Assembly (NCBI RefSeq): GCF_001306135.1 | Contig: NZ_LGKP01000023.1 | Span: forward strand, 1-53,856 | Direction of reading: 5' to 3' | From: Herpetosiphon geysericola | GTDB lineage: Bacteria; Chloroflexota; Chloroflexia; Chloroflexales; Herpetosiphonaceae | DNA: 53,856 nucleotides | Notes under the pieces: generated by a model | Database searches by the model: none | What the model was told of the DNA's origin: nothing | Seen by the model: the letters and a program-made list of their open reading frames with translations, nothing else | Program-made: the position numbers and the translations under genes | In this document: piece by piece, positions 25,688 through 35,467 of the stretch | Layout: each line of letters opens with the position of its first letter | How positions within the stretch are numbered: the stretch's first letter is position 1

Positions 25688-28105
25688 ATGAAGCTTCATT
25701 TCCAACGGCGGAAACGATCGCGCACGCTGATAGCGGCTTGTAGCACAGTTGCCCTGACTGCTAGCGTGGCTTTTGGTAATATTTCCTCGGTGTTTGGCGT
25801 TGTTCAGCACGAATCCTCCAATACCACCCCAGCAAATCTGCCCTCTGCTGCCCTAGCGGCTTCCTCGCTGATTCGGGTTAATCAACATGGCTATGTGCCG
25901 AATGCACTCAAGCGGGCTAGCCTTGTCAATAGCAGCAACTCGCCAGTGGCTTGGCAATTGCGCAATAGCTCAGGCACGACGGTGCTTTCGGGTAATACTA
26001 CGGTTTTTGGCTATGATGCTAGCTCGGGCGATACGCTCCACATCATCGATTTTTCGGGCTACACTGGCACTGGCAGCAGCTTTACCTTGGCTGCCGCAGG
26101 CAATGTTAGCCATCCATTTGATATTAGCTCAACGGTTTATCGCCAATTAAAATATGATGCGCTGGCCTATTTCTACCATAACCGCAGCGGGATTGCGATT
26201 ACCATGCCCTATGCTGGGCGCAATGATTTGACGCGGCCTGCCGGCCATATTGGCATCGCTCCCAATCGTGGCGATACCAATGTGCCATGTGCTGGCGGCA
26301 CTGGCTGTAGTTATTCGCTGAATGTGGTTGGCGGCTGGTACGATGCTGGCGACCATGGCAAGTATGTGGTCAATGGCGGGATTTCCGTCTGGACATTGCT
26401 CAATCAATATGAACGCAACCAATATTTTGGTTCGTCGGCAGCAGATTTTGGCGATGGCCGCATGAATATTCCCGAAAATGGCAATGGCGTCGCCGATTTG
26501 CTCGATGAAGCACGCTGGGAATTGGATTTTATGCTGCGTATGCAAGTGCCTGCTGATCAGCCCCGTGCTGGCATGGTGCACCACAAAATGCACGATGCCA
26601 ACTGGACTGGCATTCCACTGCGGCCTGATCAAGATTCGCAAGATCGTGTGTTACGGCCACCAAGCACTGCTGCAACCTTGAATTTGGCAGCGACGGCGGC
26701 CCAAGGCTCGCGGATTTGGCGCTCGCTTGATCCAGCCTATTCTGCGCGTTTGTTGAGCGCTGCCGAAACTGCTTGGGCTGCTGCCCGCGCCAACCCCAAC
26801 GTAATTGCGTTGGATAGTGATGGCACTGGCGGCGGTTCGTATGGCGATCCGCAAGTTGGCGACGAATTTTATTGGGCCGCCAGCGAACTCTACATCACCA
26901 CTGGCAAAGCCGAGTACAAGAGCTATTTGCAAAGCTCAAGCTACTATCAAGATGTGCCGAGCGACTATAGCAGCCGCGAACCAGCCATGACGTGGGGTAC
27001 AACCGAAGCGCTAGGCACGATTTCGTTGGCAGTTGTACCCAACAATTTCACCAGCAGCGAATTGGCTGGCGTGCGTAATGCAATCATCAGCGCTGCGACG
27101 GTGTTTGCTAATAATACATCGACCCAAGGCTATGGCACGCCGTTGAGCGCGCCAAGCACTGGCTACCCGTGGGGCTCCAACTCGTTTGTCTTGAATAATG
27201 GGATTATTCTTGGCTTGGCCCACGATTTCACTGGCAATGCGAGCTATCTGAATGCAATGAGCCAAGGCATGGATTATTTGCTTGGGCGCAACGCCATGGA
27301 TAAATCGTATGTGACGGGCTATGGCGAAAATCCACTGCAAAACCCGCATCACCGTTTCTGGGCGTTTCAAGCTAATGGCAGCTTTCCACGCCCGCCAGCT
27401 GGGGCTGTTTCTGGTGGCCCAAACTCGGCCTTGCAAGACCCATATGCTCAAAGCATTGGCTTGCCTGGCTGTAAAGCCCAAAAATGTTTTGTTGATCATA
27501 TTGAGTCGTGGTCAACCAACGAAATTACGATCAACTGGAATGCGCCGCTAGCTTGGGTTGCAGCCTATCTTGATGAAAAAGCTGGCGCGCTAACGCCACC
27601 AACCGCCACGCCAATTCCGGCAACCGCTACCCCACGGCCAGCGACGGCTACGCCAATTCCGGCAACTGCGACCCCGATTGGCCCAACAGCGACGGCAACG
27701 CCAATCGTGCCAACGGCTACGCCACGGCCAGCAACCGCCACGCCTGTGCCGAGCAATACGCCAGTTGTGCCAACCCAAACCAATGGCAGCTGCCAAGTGA
27801 GCTACACCGTTTCTAATCAGTGGCCAACTGGTTTTACTGCTGATGTGACGATTAAAAACAATGGCGCGGCAATCAATGGCTGGAATTTAGCTTGGACATT
27901 CGCTGGTAATCAGCAAATTAGCAATTTGTGGAATGGCAATTTGAGCCAAGTTGGCCAAGCAGTGAATGTGACCAACGTTAACTGGAACGGCTATTTAGCA
28001 ACTGGCGGCACGGCGAGCTTTGGTATGCAAGCTAGCTTTAGCGGCACGAATGCCAAACCAAGCAGCTTCAACTTGAATGGCGTTGCCTGTAGCCTTGCGC
28101 CATAA
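25688..28105 (+). CDS. Secreted GH9 cellulase with Ig-like domain and CBM2
   Basis: Inverting endoglucanase or processive cellulase of 805 residues. Order: signal peptide (1-37), Ig-like CelD_N domain (about 60-150; 'IRVNQHGYVPNALKRA'), GH9 catalytic domain (about 155-632), TP-rich linker (635-697) and a C-terminal CBM2 (699-805). Catalytic Asp219 and Asp222 lie in 'GGWYDAGDHGKY', the conserved 'NPHHRFW' is present, and the acid Glu612 is in 'STNEITINWNAPL'. The CBM2 has the terminal Cys pair ('SCQVSY' ... 'GVACSLAP') and exposed Trp residues. The linker DNA is a run of ACN-CCN codons. Preceded by a hairpin and a CebR-like operator, and divergent from the LPMO gene, so joint cellulose breakdown is inferred. 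Confidence 0.95.
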   Translation: MKLHFQRRKRSRTLIAACSTVALTASVAFGNISSVFGVVQHESSNTTPANLPSAALAASSLIRVNQHGYVPNALKRASLVNSSNSPVAWQLRNSSGTTVLSGNTTVFGYDASSGDTLHIIDFSGYTGTGSSFTLAAAGNVSHPFDISSTVYRQLKYDALAYFYHNRSGIAITMPYAGRNDLTRPAGHIGIAPNRGDTNVPCAGGTGCSYSLNVVGGWYDAGDHGKYVVNGGISVWTLLNQYERNQYFGSSAADFGDGRMNIPENGNGVADLLDEARWELDFMLRMQVPADQPRAGMVHHKMHDANWTGIPLRPDQDSQDRVLRPPSTAATLNLAATAAQGSRIWRSLDPAYSARLLSAAETAWAAARANPNVIALDSDGTGGGSYGDPQVGDEFYWAASELYITTGKAEYKSYLQSSSYYQDVPSDYSSREPAMTWGTTEALGTISLAVVPNNFTSSELAGVRNAIISAATVFANNTSTQGYGTPLSAPSTGYPWGSNSFVLNNGIILGLAHDFTGNASYLNAMSQGMDYLLGRNAMDKSYVTGYGENPLQNPHHRFWAFQANGSFPRPPAGAVSGGPNSALQDPYAQSIGLPGCKAQKCFVDHIESWSTNEITINWNAPLAWVAAYLDEKAGALTPPTATPIPATATPRPATATPIPATATPIGPTATATPIVPTATPRPATATPVPSNTPVVPTQTNGSCQVSYTVSNQWPTGFTADVTIKNNGAAINGWNLAWTFAGNQQISNLWNGNLSQVGQAVNVTNVNWNGYLATGGTASFGMQASFSGTNAKPSSFNLNGVACSLAP

Positions 28106-28126
28106 CTAACCTTCTCTCGCATCATA

Positions 28127-28162
28127 CCCCGCTCTTTGCTTAGCAAGGAGCGGGGATTTTTT
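28127..28162 (+). terminator. Rho-independent terminator after the GH9 gene
   Basis: CCCCGCTC (28127-28134) pairs with GAGCGGGG (28148-28155), with an inner TTGC/GCAA helix, then ATTTTTT. It lies 22 bases after the stop codon. Confidence 0.92.
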
Positions 28163-28167
28163 AACTA

Positions 28168-29268
28168 CTAAATGATAAACTTGCCATTGACATAACATAA
28201 TTCGGCATCAGCATAGACTTCTGCTTGGCGCAAATCGCAGACTAAATCCCAGTGCAAGGTTGATTGATTTGTGCCGCCGCATTCAGGATAGGCGTTGCCT
28301 AGCGCGAGGTGCATTGTGCCAGCCATCTTTTCATCAAAAATCGTTTGGCCAGTTGGCTGGGTAATGCCTGGGTTGAGGCCGAAGGCAACTTCGCCAATGA
28401 AGCGTGCGCCTGGATCAAGCTCCAACATAGCGTGCAGAAAATCTTGGCCTTGTTCAGCGCTGGCTTGGGTAACTTTGCCAGCTTCGATCACCAGTTGAAT
28501 GCCACTCACCAAATTACCGTGATGCAAGCTCGGGTAGCTAATGCTTAATCGGCCATTGACTGAATCTTCAATTGGCGCGGTAAAAACTTCGCCATCAGGC
28601 AAATTGCGCTTGCCAGCACAATTAATCCAGATGCGATTGTCGCAGCGATAGCTCAAATCGACCCCTGGCCCGTGCATGCGAATTGTGCGACATGTGTTGA
28701 GAAAATCGCTAATTTTTTGCTGTTGGTGATCGATTGCTTGCCATGCTTTGACCGGATCAGGTTGATCGAGCAGACAGGCTTTAACCACTAAATCCTCAAA
28801 ATCCCACAGCGACATGCCTGCATCTTGGGCAAAGGCTTGGGTTGGATAGAGCACATCGCACCAGCGCAAGTGGTTTTGCGCCGCTTTGCTGTTGAATAAG
28901 GCTTGGACTGAACTGGCAGCTTGGCTTACCAATTGTTGGCGTTGTTGATCAATGTGGTTGAATTGTTTGGTATTGATTTCGCTGTAAATATCGCACCAAG
29001 CGCTCATAGTTTCGATTTCGTGGGTTAGCGTGCTGGGGCTAAATTACAGCTGAGCATCGTTGCCCTCTTTAAACAAAATTTCGCTAAATACAGGGTCGAT
29101 AATTCTGGGAATAATCATGGCTCCTGCGTGGAGAGCCTCGCGATAGAGCGCATATAACAATGGTTTGGCAATCGCCTCGCCTTGAATTCGCAGCAAATCG
29201 TTTGGTTGCAGCTCTAAGGAATGCTGCACAATAATTTTAGCCAACTGCTGCCAACGCTGATCAAACAC
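28168..29268 (-). pseudogene. M29-family aminopeptidase interrupted by an in-frame TAA
   Basis: Metal-dependent aminopeptidase gene of the AmpS/T type in two open parts of the same frame. Part one (29268-29044) starts at GTG 29268, set by GGAGG 6-7 bases upstream, and encodes 'VFDQRWQQLAKIIVQHSLEL' to 'ILFKEGNDAQL'. It then meets TAA at 29044-29046. Reading continues in frame, 'FSPSTLTHEIETMSAWCDIY', to 28168. Ligand motifs are intact: 'FIGEVAFGLNPG', 'MHLALGNAYPECGG', 'TLHWDLVCD'. The joined length of 366 fits the family. A single recent nonsense change or a sequencing error explains it. The second part has its own ATG at 29007 and could be made as a 279-residue fragment, but it lacks the N-terminal domain. 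Confidence 0.85.
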
Positions 29269-29489
29269 ACCCGCCTCCAATTCAACAAAACAAGATTCAA
29301 CTGAATATAGTGGGTTTGTCAACGTACATTGATTGTAGGGCGTATCTCTATTTATTAAAGACAGAATTGGTGTAAGAAGCACCCGAAAAGTGAGTTATTT
29401 AGCCACAAATTACACGAATTCCACGAATAAATCTTTGGCATAAGGCTGGGCTGCACGGTTCATTTCAACAATCCACAGGATACATATTT

Positions 29490-29550
29490 GGGGGTGCTGG
29501 GGGCTGAAAACCCCCGGCGTTTCCCTCCGGCGGAGGGACGGAAGGGTGGC
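29490..29550 (+). repeat. REP-like two-hairpin dispersed repeat, copy B
   Basis: Differs from copy A (25009) at only a few positions, including gggggctgaaaa for gggggatgaaaa, and is also preceded by 'atccaca' text. The rest of the 29269-29615 gap holds 'ccacaaattacacgaattccacgaa' motifs of the dispersed kind and no gene. Confidence 0.8.
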
Positions 29551-29615
29551 GAATCATGAAGCATCGAAAATTCAATTAAAAAACCATAGAGCCTCTACTC
29601 CAGTTTGAAGTGAAT

Positions 29616-29644
29616 TTGACAGCCAAAACAGTCTGTGCTATAAT
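29616..29644 (+). promoter_or_regulatory. Consensus promoter for tRNA-Ala
   Basis: TTGACA (29616-29621) and TATAAT (29639-29644) are 17 bases apart, fully consensus. The tRNA begins 37 bases after the -10. Confidence 0.92.
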
Positions 29645-29681
29645 CGCCCGCGTTGTGAACAAACACACAACGTCAACAAAT

Positions 29682-29757
29682 GGGGGTGTAGCTCACTTGG
29701 TAGAGCGTCGCAATGGCATTGCGAAGGTAAGGGGTTCGATCCCCCTCACCTCCACCA
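29682..29757 (+). tRNA. tRNA-Ala (anticodon GGC), CCA encoded
   Basis: A full cloverleaf folds by eye: acceptor GGGGGTG with CACCTCC including the G3:U70 wobble that identifies alanine tRNA; D arm GCTC/GAGC; anticodon stem TCGCA/TGCGA around ATGGCAT with anticodon GGC; a 5-base variable loop; T arm AGGGG/CCCCT around TTCGATC. Discriminator A and CCA are encoded at 29754-29757. A consensus promoter lies upstream and a terminator directly downstream, so it is a single-gene unit. Confidence 0.97.
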
Positions 29758-29761
29758 AACT

Positions 29762-29794
29762 AACTCAAGGCTAATCCCTTGAGTTTTTTGTTTT
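29762..29794 (+). terminator. Terminator of the tRNA-Ala unit
   Basis: AACTCAAGG (29762-29770) pairs with CCTTGAGTT (29777-29785) around 6 bases, followed by TTTTTGTTTT. Confidence 0.92.
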
Positions 29795-29877
29795 AGCGTT
29801 GCAAAAACGCCTGCTGCTGCGGGTATAATAGGCCTCTGTCACGCCCACCAGTCCGTTGTTGAATTAAGGATTGTTTG

Positions 29878-30357
29878 ATGCAGATTCGTGAAGCTCGTTT
29901 TGATGAACATAGCCAAGCGTTGGAGCTTATTCGCCAAGCCTTTGTTGAATATGCAACGCTGCTTGACCCGCCATCGAGCGTTGGTTGGGAAACAGTTGAG
30001 AGCTTTCGCGCGCGCATGGGCGATGGCGGCGTGTTGGTGCTTGAATCCAACCAGCAATTAATTGGCTGTGTGCTCTACGAACGGAGAGGCAACGATACGC
30101 TGTATCTGGGGCGTTTATCGGTCTTGCCTGCCTATCGCGGCCAAGGCTTGGCCAAACAGTTGGTGGCGGCGGTTGAAGCAATTGCCCAAGCAGAAGCGCG
30201 CCAGATCATTCAAATTGGTGTGCGTTTAGCCTTGCCCAAGCTGATCGCCATGTATCAACAATTAGGCTATACAATTACCGAATATCATAGCCACCAAGGC
30301 TACACCGAGCCAACCTATGTCACTATGCAGCATCATTTAGCACCGACCACAGCCTAA
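29878..30357 (+). CDS. GNAT-family N-acetyltransferase
   Basis: Predicted acetyl-CoA-dependent acetyltransferase of 159 residues. The acetyl-CoA loop 'VLPAYRGQGLAKQLV' follows the strand 'LYLGRLS', and the C-terminal 'LPKLIAMYQQLGYTITEYH' completes the fold. The substrate is unknown. ATG at 29878 is used because AAGGA lies 7 bases upstream; the TTG at 29875 is unlikely. It ends 15 bases before smc, so the two may be co-transcribed. Confidence 0.88.
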   Translation: MQIREARFDEHSQALELIRQAFVEYATLLDPPSSVGWETVESFRARMGDGGVLVLESNQQLIGCVLYERRGNDTLYLGRLSVLPAYRGQGLAKQLVAAVEAIAQAEARQIIQIGVRLALPKLIAMYQQLGYTITEYHSHQGYTEPTYVTMQHHLAPTTA

Positions 30358-30372
30358 AGAGTAGGGTTTTGC

Positions 30373-33300
30373 ATGTATCTCAAACGACTTGAAATTCAGG
30401 GATTTAAGACCTTTGCTAATCGCACAGTGATTGAGTTTCCCTTGGGTGTAACCGCGATTGTTGGCCCAAATGGCAGCGGTAAATCCAACGTGACCGATGC
30501 AATTCGCTGGGTGCTGGGCGAGCAAAGTTTTTCGGCCTTGCGCTGCCGCCGCACCGAAGATTTGATCTACAGTGGCGGTGGCAAGCGTGCCGCCCAAGGT
30601 ATGGCCGAAGTAGCTTTGACGATCGACAACACTGATCGCACCTTGCCACTCGATTTCAACGAAGTGACGATTATGCGGCGCTCGTTTCGGTCTGGCGAGA
30701 ACGAATATTTCTTGAATAAAAATAAAGTTCGTTTGCGCGACATTCAAGAAGCAACCTCGCCCTTGGCTTCAAGTTACACCCTGATTAATCAAGGACTCGT
30801 TGATGCAGCCCTGACCTTACGCCCAGAAGAGCGCCGCAGCTTATTTGAAGATGCGGCCTCGATTAGCCTTTCGGTCAGCAAACGCGCCGAGGCCGAACGG
30901 CGGCTCAAACAAACCGAAGACAATTTGGGTCGTATCTTGGATACCTTGGCCGAAATCGAGCCACGTTTGAAGGTATTGCGCCGCCAAGCCCGCGAAGCAG
31001 AGCAAGTCCACGAAATTGAAACTGCGTTGCAGCAAGCCTTGCTCGTGGCCTATCGCCGCCAGTGGCAAGCAGCCCAAAGCCTGGTAGCCCAAGCAGAAAC
31101 AACCTTTGCCGCTGCCGAACAAGCTTTGACCCAAGCTCAAATTGAGCATTCGCAAAGCGAACATCAGCTTGGCGCACTTCGCCAGCAGCGCGATGCCCAG
31201 CAGCAGGTTGTCGAGCACAAACAACAGCAATTGGCCCAATTTGAACGTGAATGGGAAACCATCGAGCGTGAGTGGGCGGTCTTGAGCGAACGCCAACAAG
31301 CGCTGATTACCCGCCGCGATGAAGCCAACGAGCGCCAACAAACCTTTGAGCACGAGCAAACCCAAGCCCACGCTCGCGCCCTTGAATTGGCCGAACAAGC
31401 GACTCAAGCGCAGGCTGCATTGCTGGCTCAACGCCAAGCACTGAGTACGATTGAAGCAGGCGAACAAGCCACAATTGCTGCCCGCCGCGATGCAGAGCAG
31501 GCGCTGAAACAGGCTGAAGCAGCAGCCTTGCAAGCCAGCAAAGCCTTGAACGAGGCCGAGCAGCGAGCCAAACTCCAGCACGAGCGCTGGCAAGCCTTGG
31601 ATAACGAATTAGCTGCCAATCAACAAAAACTTGCCGCTAGCCAAGACCGCATCCAGCAAGCCCAGAGCCAACATGAACAAGCCCAAGCGTTGTATCAACA
31701 AGCAGAGCTAGCATATAACCAAGCCCAAACCAATGAAGAAGCTGCCCAAAAAAGCTTGCTCGAAGCCCGTAATCTGCGCCGCGAACACGAAGAAGCTGTA
31801 GCCTATGCCCGCCGCGAAGCCGATGCTTTACACAGCCGCTTGGATGCTTTGCGCCGCACTGCTGTTGCTGGGGCTGGGATGTTTACTGGGGTGCGCGCAG
31901 CGTTGCAGTGGGCCGAAAAACAGCAACGCCAATTTGCTGTGGTTGCCAGCGTTATCGAGGTGCCTGCCGAGCTAGAAACCGCCTTGGAAGTGGCCTTGGG
32001 CGCACGCTTGCAAAATATTATCGTGCCCCAATGGGACGATGCCGAAGCAGCGATTGCCGAACTCAAACGGACTGATGCAGGCCGCGCGACCTTCTTGCCC
32101 CTAGATAGCCTGCGCTCGCCGCGCCCAAGCCGCATTCCCCAAGCCAAAGGGGTTTTGGGGGTGGCTAGCGAGTTAGTCAACTATGCAGAAAATTATGAGC
32201 GTGCAGTCCAGCACCTGCTTGGCCGTACAATTGTGGTTGAAGATTTAGCCACAGCCCGCCGTATTTTAGCCGAATTGGATGGTGGTTGGACGATTGTGAC
32301 GCTTGGTGGCGAGCAAGTTGGCTCATCTGGGGCCATGACTGGTGGCGCCAAAACCCGCGAAGCTGGCACACTGCGCCGCGAACGTGAATTGCGCGAATTG
32401 CCTGCCCAACTTGCAAGCGCCCAACAGCAACTCTCCAACAACGAGCAAACTCTCAAACAAGCGATTGACGCGATTGGCATTGCTGAAAAAGCTGTCCGTG
32501 AGGCAGACCAGGTGCGGCGTACCAATCGCAGTGCCATGGAAAAAGCCCGCGATAGCCTCGCCCAACGCCAACGTGGCCTGCAACAAAGTGAGCAAGAGCA
32601 CCAATGGCAAGCGCAACGCAGCACCAATGTTCAGCAAGAGCAAGCGAGCCTTAGCGAGCAAATCGCTGCTAGCCAAGCAGAAATTGAGCGCCATCTAACA
32701 GTTGTTGCCGAGCATGAAAGCGCGGTTGCTGCCGCGCGCAATCAGGCGGAAATAGCTGCTGATGCTAGTCGGGCTAGCGAAGAGCGGGTTGCTGCTGCCC
32801 GTGCAGCGATTGTGTCGAGCGATGCCACCTTGCAAGCGACCCAACGCGCGCAACGTGATCAGCAGCAGCTCATCGATGGCTTAGTTCGGCGCAGCCGCGA
32901 TGATCAACAACGCCAACACGAATTGGCCGAGCAATTGGCCTTGACTGAGGCCCAGAGCGTCGTTTTAGCTGAGCGTCGCCAGCAGGCTAGCGCCCAACGC
33001 GAGGCCGCCAACGCCGAACAAGCGCCAGTGCTCGAAGCTCTGAGTCAAATCAATCTTGCCTTGCAGCAAGCAGAGCAGCATGAACGAGCAGCAGCACAAG
33101 CCTTTGTTCAAGCCCAAGCTAGCCTCAGCCGTGCTGAAAGTCAGGTTGCTAGCGCCAACACTCGCCGCGACCATGTGTGGGAACGTTGCGCCGAAGAAAA
33201 TATCGATATTGAGCAGTTGGATGTCAGCCAAACTGCTGCATTCGAGCAAGCTGAACTTTCGGCCCAAGCCCTCAACGAGCACATTGATCAATTGCGCAAT

Positions 33301-33951
33301 AAAGTGCGTCGCATGGGCACGATTAACCCGCTTGCGCCGCAAGAATACACAGAACTTGGCGAACGCCATCAATTTTTAACCGAGCAAGTGCGGGATATTC
33401 GCCACGCTGCTGATGGCTTGCGCGAGTTGATTAACGAGCTTGAAACAGCCATGAACAGCCGTTTTGCCCAAACATTTAGCGCGGTAGCCGAGGAATTTAG
33501 CCAAGCGTTTACTCGTTTGTTTGGCGGCGGTACGGCCCAGTTGATTTTGAACGACCCAAATAGTAGCGAAAGTGGGATTGATATTATTGCCCAACCGCCA
33601 GGCAAGCGCCGCCAACCGTTGTCGTTGCTCTCCGGCGGCGAGCGTTCGTTGACCGCAGTGGCTTTGCTGGTTGCGTTGTTGAAAGTTAACCCCACGCCGT
33701 TTTGCGTGATGGACGAAGTTGACGCGGCCTTGGATGAAGCTAATGTTGTGCGACTTCGTGAACAATTACTTGAGATGAGCCAACATACCCAATTTGTGTT
33801 GGTAACGCATAATCGTGGTACTGTAGAAGCGGCTTCAACACTTTATGGCGTTACAATGAATCCCGATGGAGCCTCGAAAGTTTTATCGATTCGCTTGGAT
33901 CAGTTGGTCGATGATGGTGGGGCAGTGCGTATTGTTGAGACTGTTGGTTAA
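30373..33951 (+). CDS. smc: Chromosome segregation protein SMC
   Basis: Condensin ATPase that organises and segregates the chromosome. The 1192 residues show Walker A '[10 protein letters not shown]' near 30-40, a first coiled coil very rich in Gln, Ala and Glu (about 165-495), the hinge (about 500-670; '[16 protein letters not shown]', '[11 protein letters not shown]'), the returning coiled coil (about 670-1000), signature '[18 protein letters not shown]' near 1085 and Walker B '[14 protein letters not shown]' near 1112. The length is as in the family. ScpA and ScpB genes are not in the window. It follows the GNAT gene by 15 bases. Confidence 0.96.
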   Translation: MYLKRLEIQGFKTFANRTVIEFPLGVTAIVGPNGSGKSNVTDAIRWVLGEQSFSALRCRRTEDLIYSGGGKRAAQGMAEVALTIDNTDRTLPLDFNEVTIMRRSFRSGENEYFLNKNKVRLRDIQEATSPLASSYTLINQGLVDAALTLRPEERRSLFEDAASISLSVSKRAEAERRLKQTEDNLGRILDTLAEIEPRLKVLRRQAREAEQVHEIETALQQALLVAYRRQWQAAQSLVAQAETTFAAAEQALTQAQIEHSQSEHQLGALRQQRDAQQQVVEHKQQQLAQFEREWETIEREWAVLSERQQALITRRDEANERQQTFEHEQTQAHARALELAEQATQAQAALLAQRQALSTIEAGEQATIAARRDAEQALKQAEAAALQASKALNEAEQRAKLQHERWQALDNELAANQQKLAASQDRIQQAQSQHEQAQALYQQAELAYNQAQTNEEAAQKSLLEARNLRREHEEAVAYARREADALHSRLDALRRTAVAGAGMFTGVRAALQWAEKQQRQFAVVASVIEVPAELETALEVALGARLQNIIVPQWDDAEAAIAELKRTDAGRATFLPLDSLRSPRPSRIPQAKGVLGVASELVNYAENYERAVQHLLGRTIVVEDLATARRILAELDGGWTIVTLGGEQVGSSGAMTGGAKTREAGTLRRERELRELPAQLASAQQQLSNNEQTLKQAIDAIGIAEKAVREADQVRRTNRSAMEKARDSLAQRQRGLQQSEQEHQWQAQRSTNVQQEQASLSEQIAASQAEIERHLTVVAEHESAVAAARNQAEIAADASRASEERVAAARAAIVSSDATLQATQRAQRDQQQLIDGLVRRSRDDQQRQHELAEQLALTEAQSVVLAERRQQASAQREAANAEQAPVLEALSQINLALQQAEQHERAAAQAFVQAQASLSRAESQVASANTRRDHVWERCAEENIDIEQLDVSQTAAFEQAELSAQALNEHIDQLRNKVRRMGTINPLAPQEYTELGERHQFLTEQVRDIRHAADGLRELINELETAMNSRFAQTFSAVAEEFSQAFTRLFGGGTAQLILNDPNSSESGIDIIAQPPGKRRQPLSLLSGGERSLTAVALLVALLKVNPTPFCVMDEVDAALDEANVVRLREQLLEMSQHTQFVLVTHNRGTVEAASTLYGVTMNPDGASKVLSIRLDQLVDDGGAVRIVETVG

Positions 33952-33992
33952 GAAACTACCACACTATCCGGCCAAAGATTGTGATACACTCT

Positions 33993-34541
33993 ATGCTGAA
34001 ACGCCTATGTTTGGTGGTTTGTTGGGTACTGCTGGCGAGTTTGTGGTGGACAAATCTAGCGGCAGCCCATGGCGGCAATTACATTATCAGTGAAACCCGC
34101 GATCAATATTTTGTGGTTGTTTCGTTGGCTCCTGGGCCGATGAGCGTTGGCCGTGGCGATGCAAGCATTGCTGTGCGTAACAGCAACGATTTTGCGGCTT
34201 TGCCAGTCGACGCAATCAGTGTGGTCTTAATTGATCCTGATGGCGAGGAATTTGGCTACACGCCAGCGCCCGAAAGCGGCCCAGCAGATGCAATTTATGG
34301 CTCGCACGACCTTGATTTTTCGCGCAGCGGCGAGTGGCAATTTTTGCTGCGCTTGACTGAGGCAGGCCAAACCCAAGAATTTCGCACAACGGTTAGTGTT
34401 GCTGGTGGCATCATGCGCTGGCTCAACGTCATTCTTTACATGGTACCAATCATTGTGCTTGCAATCTTAATTACCTTGGCTGCGTTACGCAATCGGATGT
34501 TGCGCAAGGCAGCGCTGGAGTCGGATTCCCATGCAACCTAA
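33993..34541 (+). CDS. Exported YtkA/FixH-like protein with C-terminal membrane helix
   Basis: An envelope protein of about 182 residues. The signal peptide ('MLKRLCLVVCWVLLASLWWT') is cleaved near 'AAAHGG', followed by an Ig-like beta domain ('YFVVVSLAPGPMSVGRGDAS', 'VVLIDPDGEEFGYTP') and a single transmembrane helix near the C-terminus ('VILYMVPIIVLAILITLAAL') with a basic tail. Such folds occur in copper and oxidase-assembly operons. ATG at 33993 is preferred to GTG at 33981 because the signal peptide is then of normal length, though no clear Shine-Dalgarno is present. It overlaps the cytochrome gene by 11 bases. Confidence 0.7.
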   Translation: MLKRLCLVVCWVLLASLWWTNLAAAHGGNYIISETRDQYFVVVSLAPGPMSVGRGDASIAVRNSNDFAALPVDAISVVLIDPDGEEFGYTPAPESGPADAIYGSHDLDFSRSGEWQFLLRLTEAGQTQEFRTTVSVAGGIMRWLNVILYMVPIIVLAILITLAALRNRMLRKAALESDSHAT

Positions 34542-34989
34542 ATTTAAGCGCTGGCGACTGATTGGCTTGTTGTTGAGTATTGCAATCCCAGGTTTGATTG
34601 CTTGTGGCGAGGTGGCCCAACAAGCAACGCTAACCACAGGCGAGCCAGCTGTACCCTATATCGAGCCAGCTTTTGGCGAGAAATTAGCCAGCGGCCAAGC
34701 CTTATTTGGCCAATATTGCGCCAATTGTCATGGCCAAAGTGGCGAGGGCATGGGGCCGTTTCCTGCGCTCAACGATGGCATGCATGCCTATTCACACCCC
34801 GATTGGGAATTAATTTCATTGATTCGCGATGGCAAAAATTCAATGCCCGCTTTTGGCTCGCAACTGAGCGAAGACGAAATTATTACAATTATCGCCCGCG
34901 TCAAAGCATGGTGGGGGCCGGGCAAGCTTTCCGAGCAACGCCAATTGTGTTTGATCTCACCGGGACCTACTCCAACCTTGATGCGCTAA
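34531..34989 (+). CDS. Class I cytochrome c lipoprotein
   Basis: Membrane-tethered electron carrier of 152 residues. The signal peptide 'MQPKFKRWRLIGLLLSIAI' with lipobox LIAC gives a lipidated Cys at residue 25. The haem motif 'CANCH' lies near residues 67-71 ('LFGQYCANCHGQSGEGMGPF') and the distal ligand is probably Met in 'NSMPAFG'. About 90 residues form the haem domain, like the small cytochromes serving oxidases or copper proteins. Its start overlaps the preceding gene and its stop is 4 bases before the next start, so it is part of an operon. Confidence 0.9.
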   Translation: MQPKFKRWRLIGLLLSIAIPGLIACGEVAQQATLTTGEPAVPYIEPAFGEKLASGQALFGQYCANCHGQSGEGMGPFPALNDGMHAYSHPDWELISLIRDGKNSMPAFGSQLSEDEIITIIARVKAWWGPGKLSEQRQLCLISPGPTPTLMR

Positions 34990-34993
34990 ATTC

Positions 34994-35395
34994 ATGAAAC
35001 ACCACTGGCACAGATTAACCACTAAACAGGCGTGGTTGCCGATTGTCGGCAGCTTGGTTGGCTTGATCCTAACTCATGGGATTGCGCTGGCCTGTATTGT
35101 GTATTGTGCAGTAATTCAATCGGATACCGCATTAATCGCCCACCATGGCCATCATCACCATCAACAGCCAATTCAATTGATTGTTGATGATTTTCAGCAT
35201 CTTCAACCAGCGCCTTTCAGTTCGGGAGTGCTTGAGCAGGGCCATGAAGTGCCGCTTGCTTTAGCCACAATGCTGCTTGTGCTCGTTTCAATGCGAATTG
35301 CGCGTTGGGTGTACCACGCTTTGGGCATGCTTGGCCGCTCGTGGATTGAACGCCCGCTTGCCCCGCCACCACGCTACCTTGGTTGCAATGCTTAA
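34994..35395 (+). CDS. Small membrane protein with a His-rich metal-binding loop
   Basis: A 133-residue protein with two hydrophobic segments (about 15-40 and 88-105), the first preceded by basic residues. Between them is a His-rich stretch 'HHGHHHHQQP' likely to bind copper or a similar metal. The C-terminus is Arg/Pro-rich and cytoplasmic. I recognise no family; it resembles the DUF2946-like small proteins found beside copper genes only in general build. It sits 4 bases after the cytochrome gene and 72 before copC, which supports a role in metal handling. Confidence 0.7.
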   Translation: MKHHWHRLTTKQAWLPIVGSLVGLILTHGIALACIVYCAVIQSDTALIAHHGHHHHQQPIQLIVDDFQHLQPAPFSSGVLEQGHEVPLALATMLLVLVSMRIARWVYHALGMLGRSWIERPLAPPPRYLGCNA

Positions 35396-35467
35396 TACAG
35401 GTTCGTTTGATCGGTTTAGCATTCTTTGGCAGATCACTCTGATCTGCTGCAACCAAGGATTTACCTC

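Noticed and set aside
27590-27780. The GH9 linker DNA as a tandem repeat element
   Set aside because: The repetition follows from Thr/Pro codons of a low-complexity linker between the catalytic domain and CBM2.
29044-29046. Recoding of the internal stop in the M29 gene as selenocysteine or pyrrolysine
   Set aside because: The codon is TAA, whereas those systems use TGA and TAG, and no matching RNA element is seen.
30841-31593. A 250-codon minus-strand frame inside smc
   Set aside because: It mirrors the Gln/Ala-rich coiled-coil coding sequence and is low-complexity Leu/Gly-rich; it has no domain or ribosome binding site.
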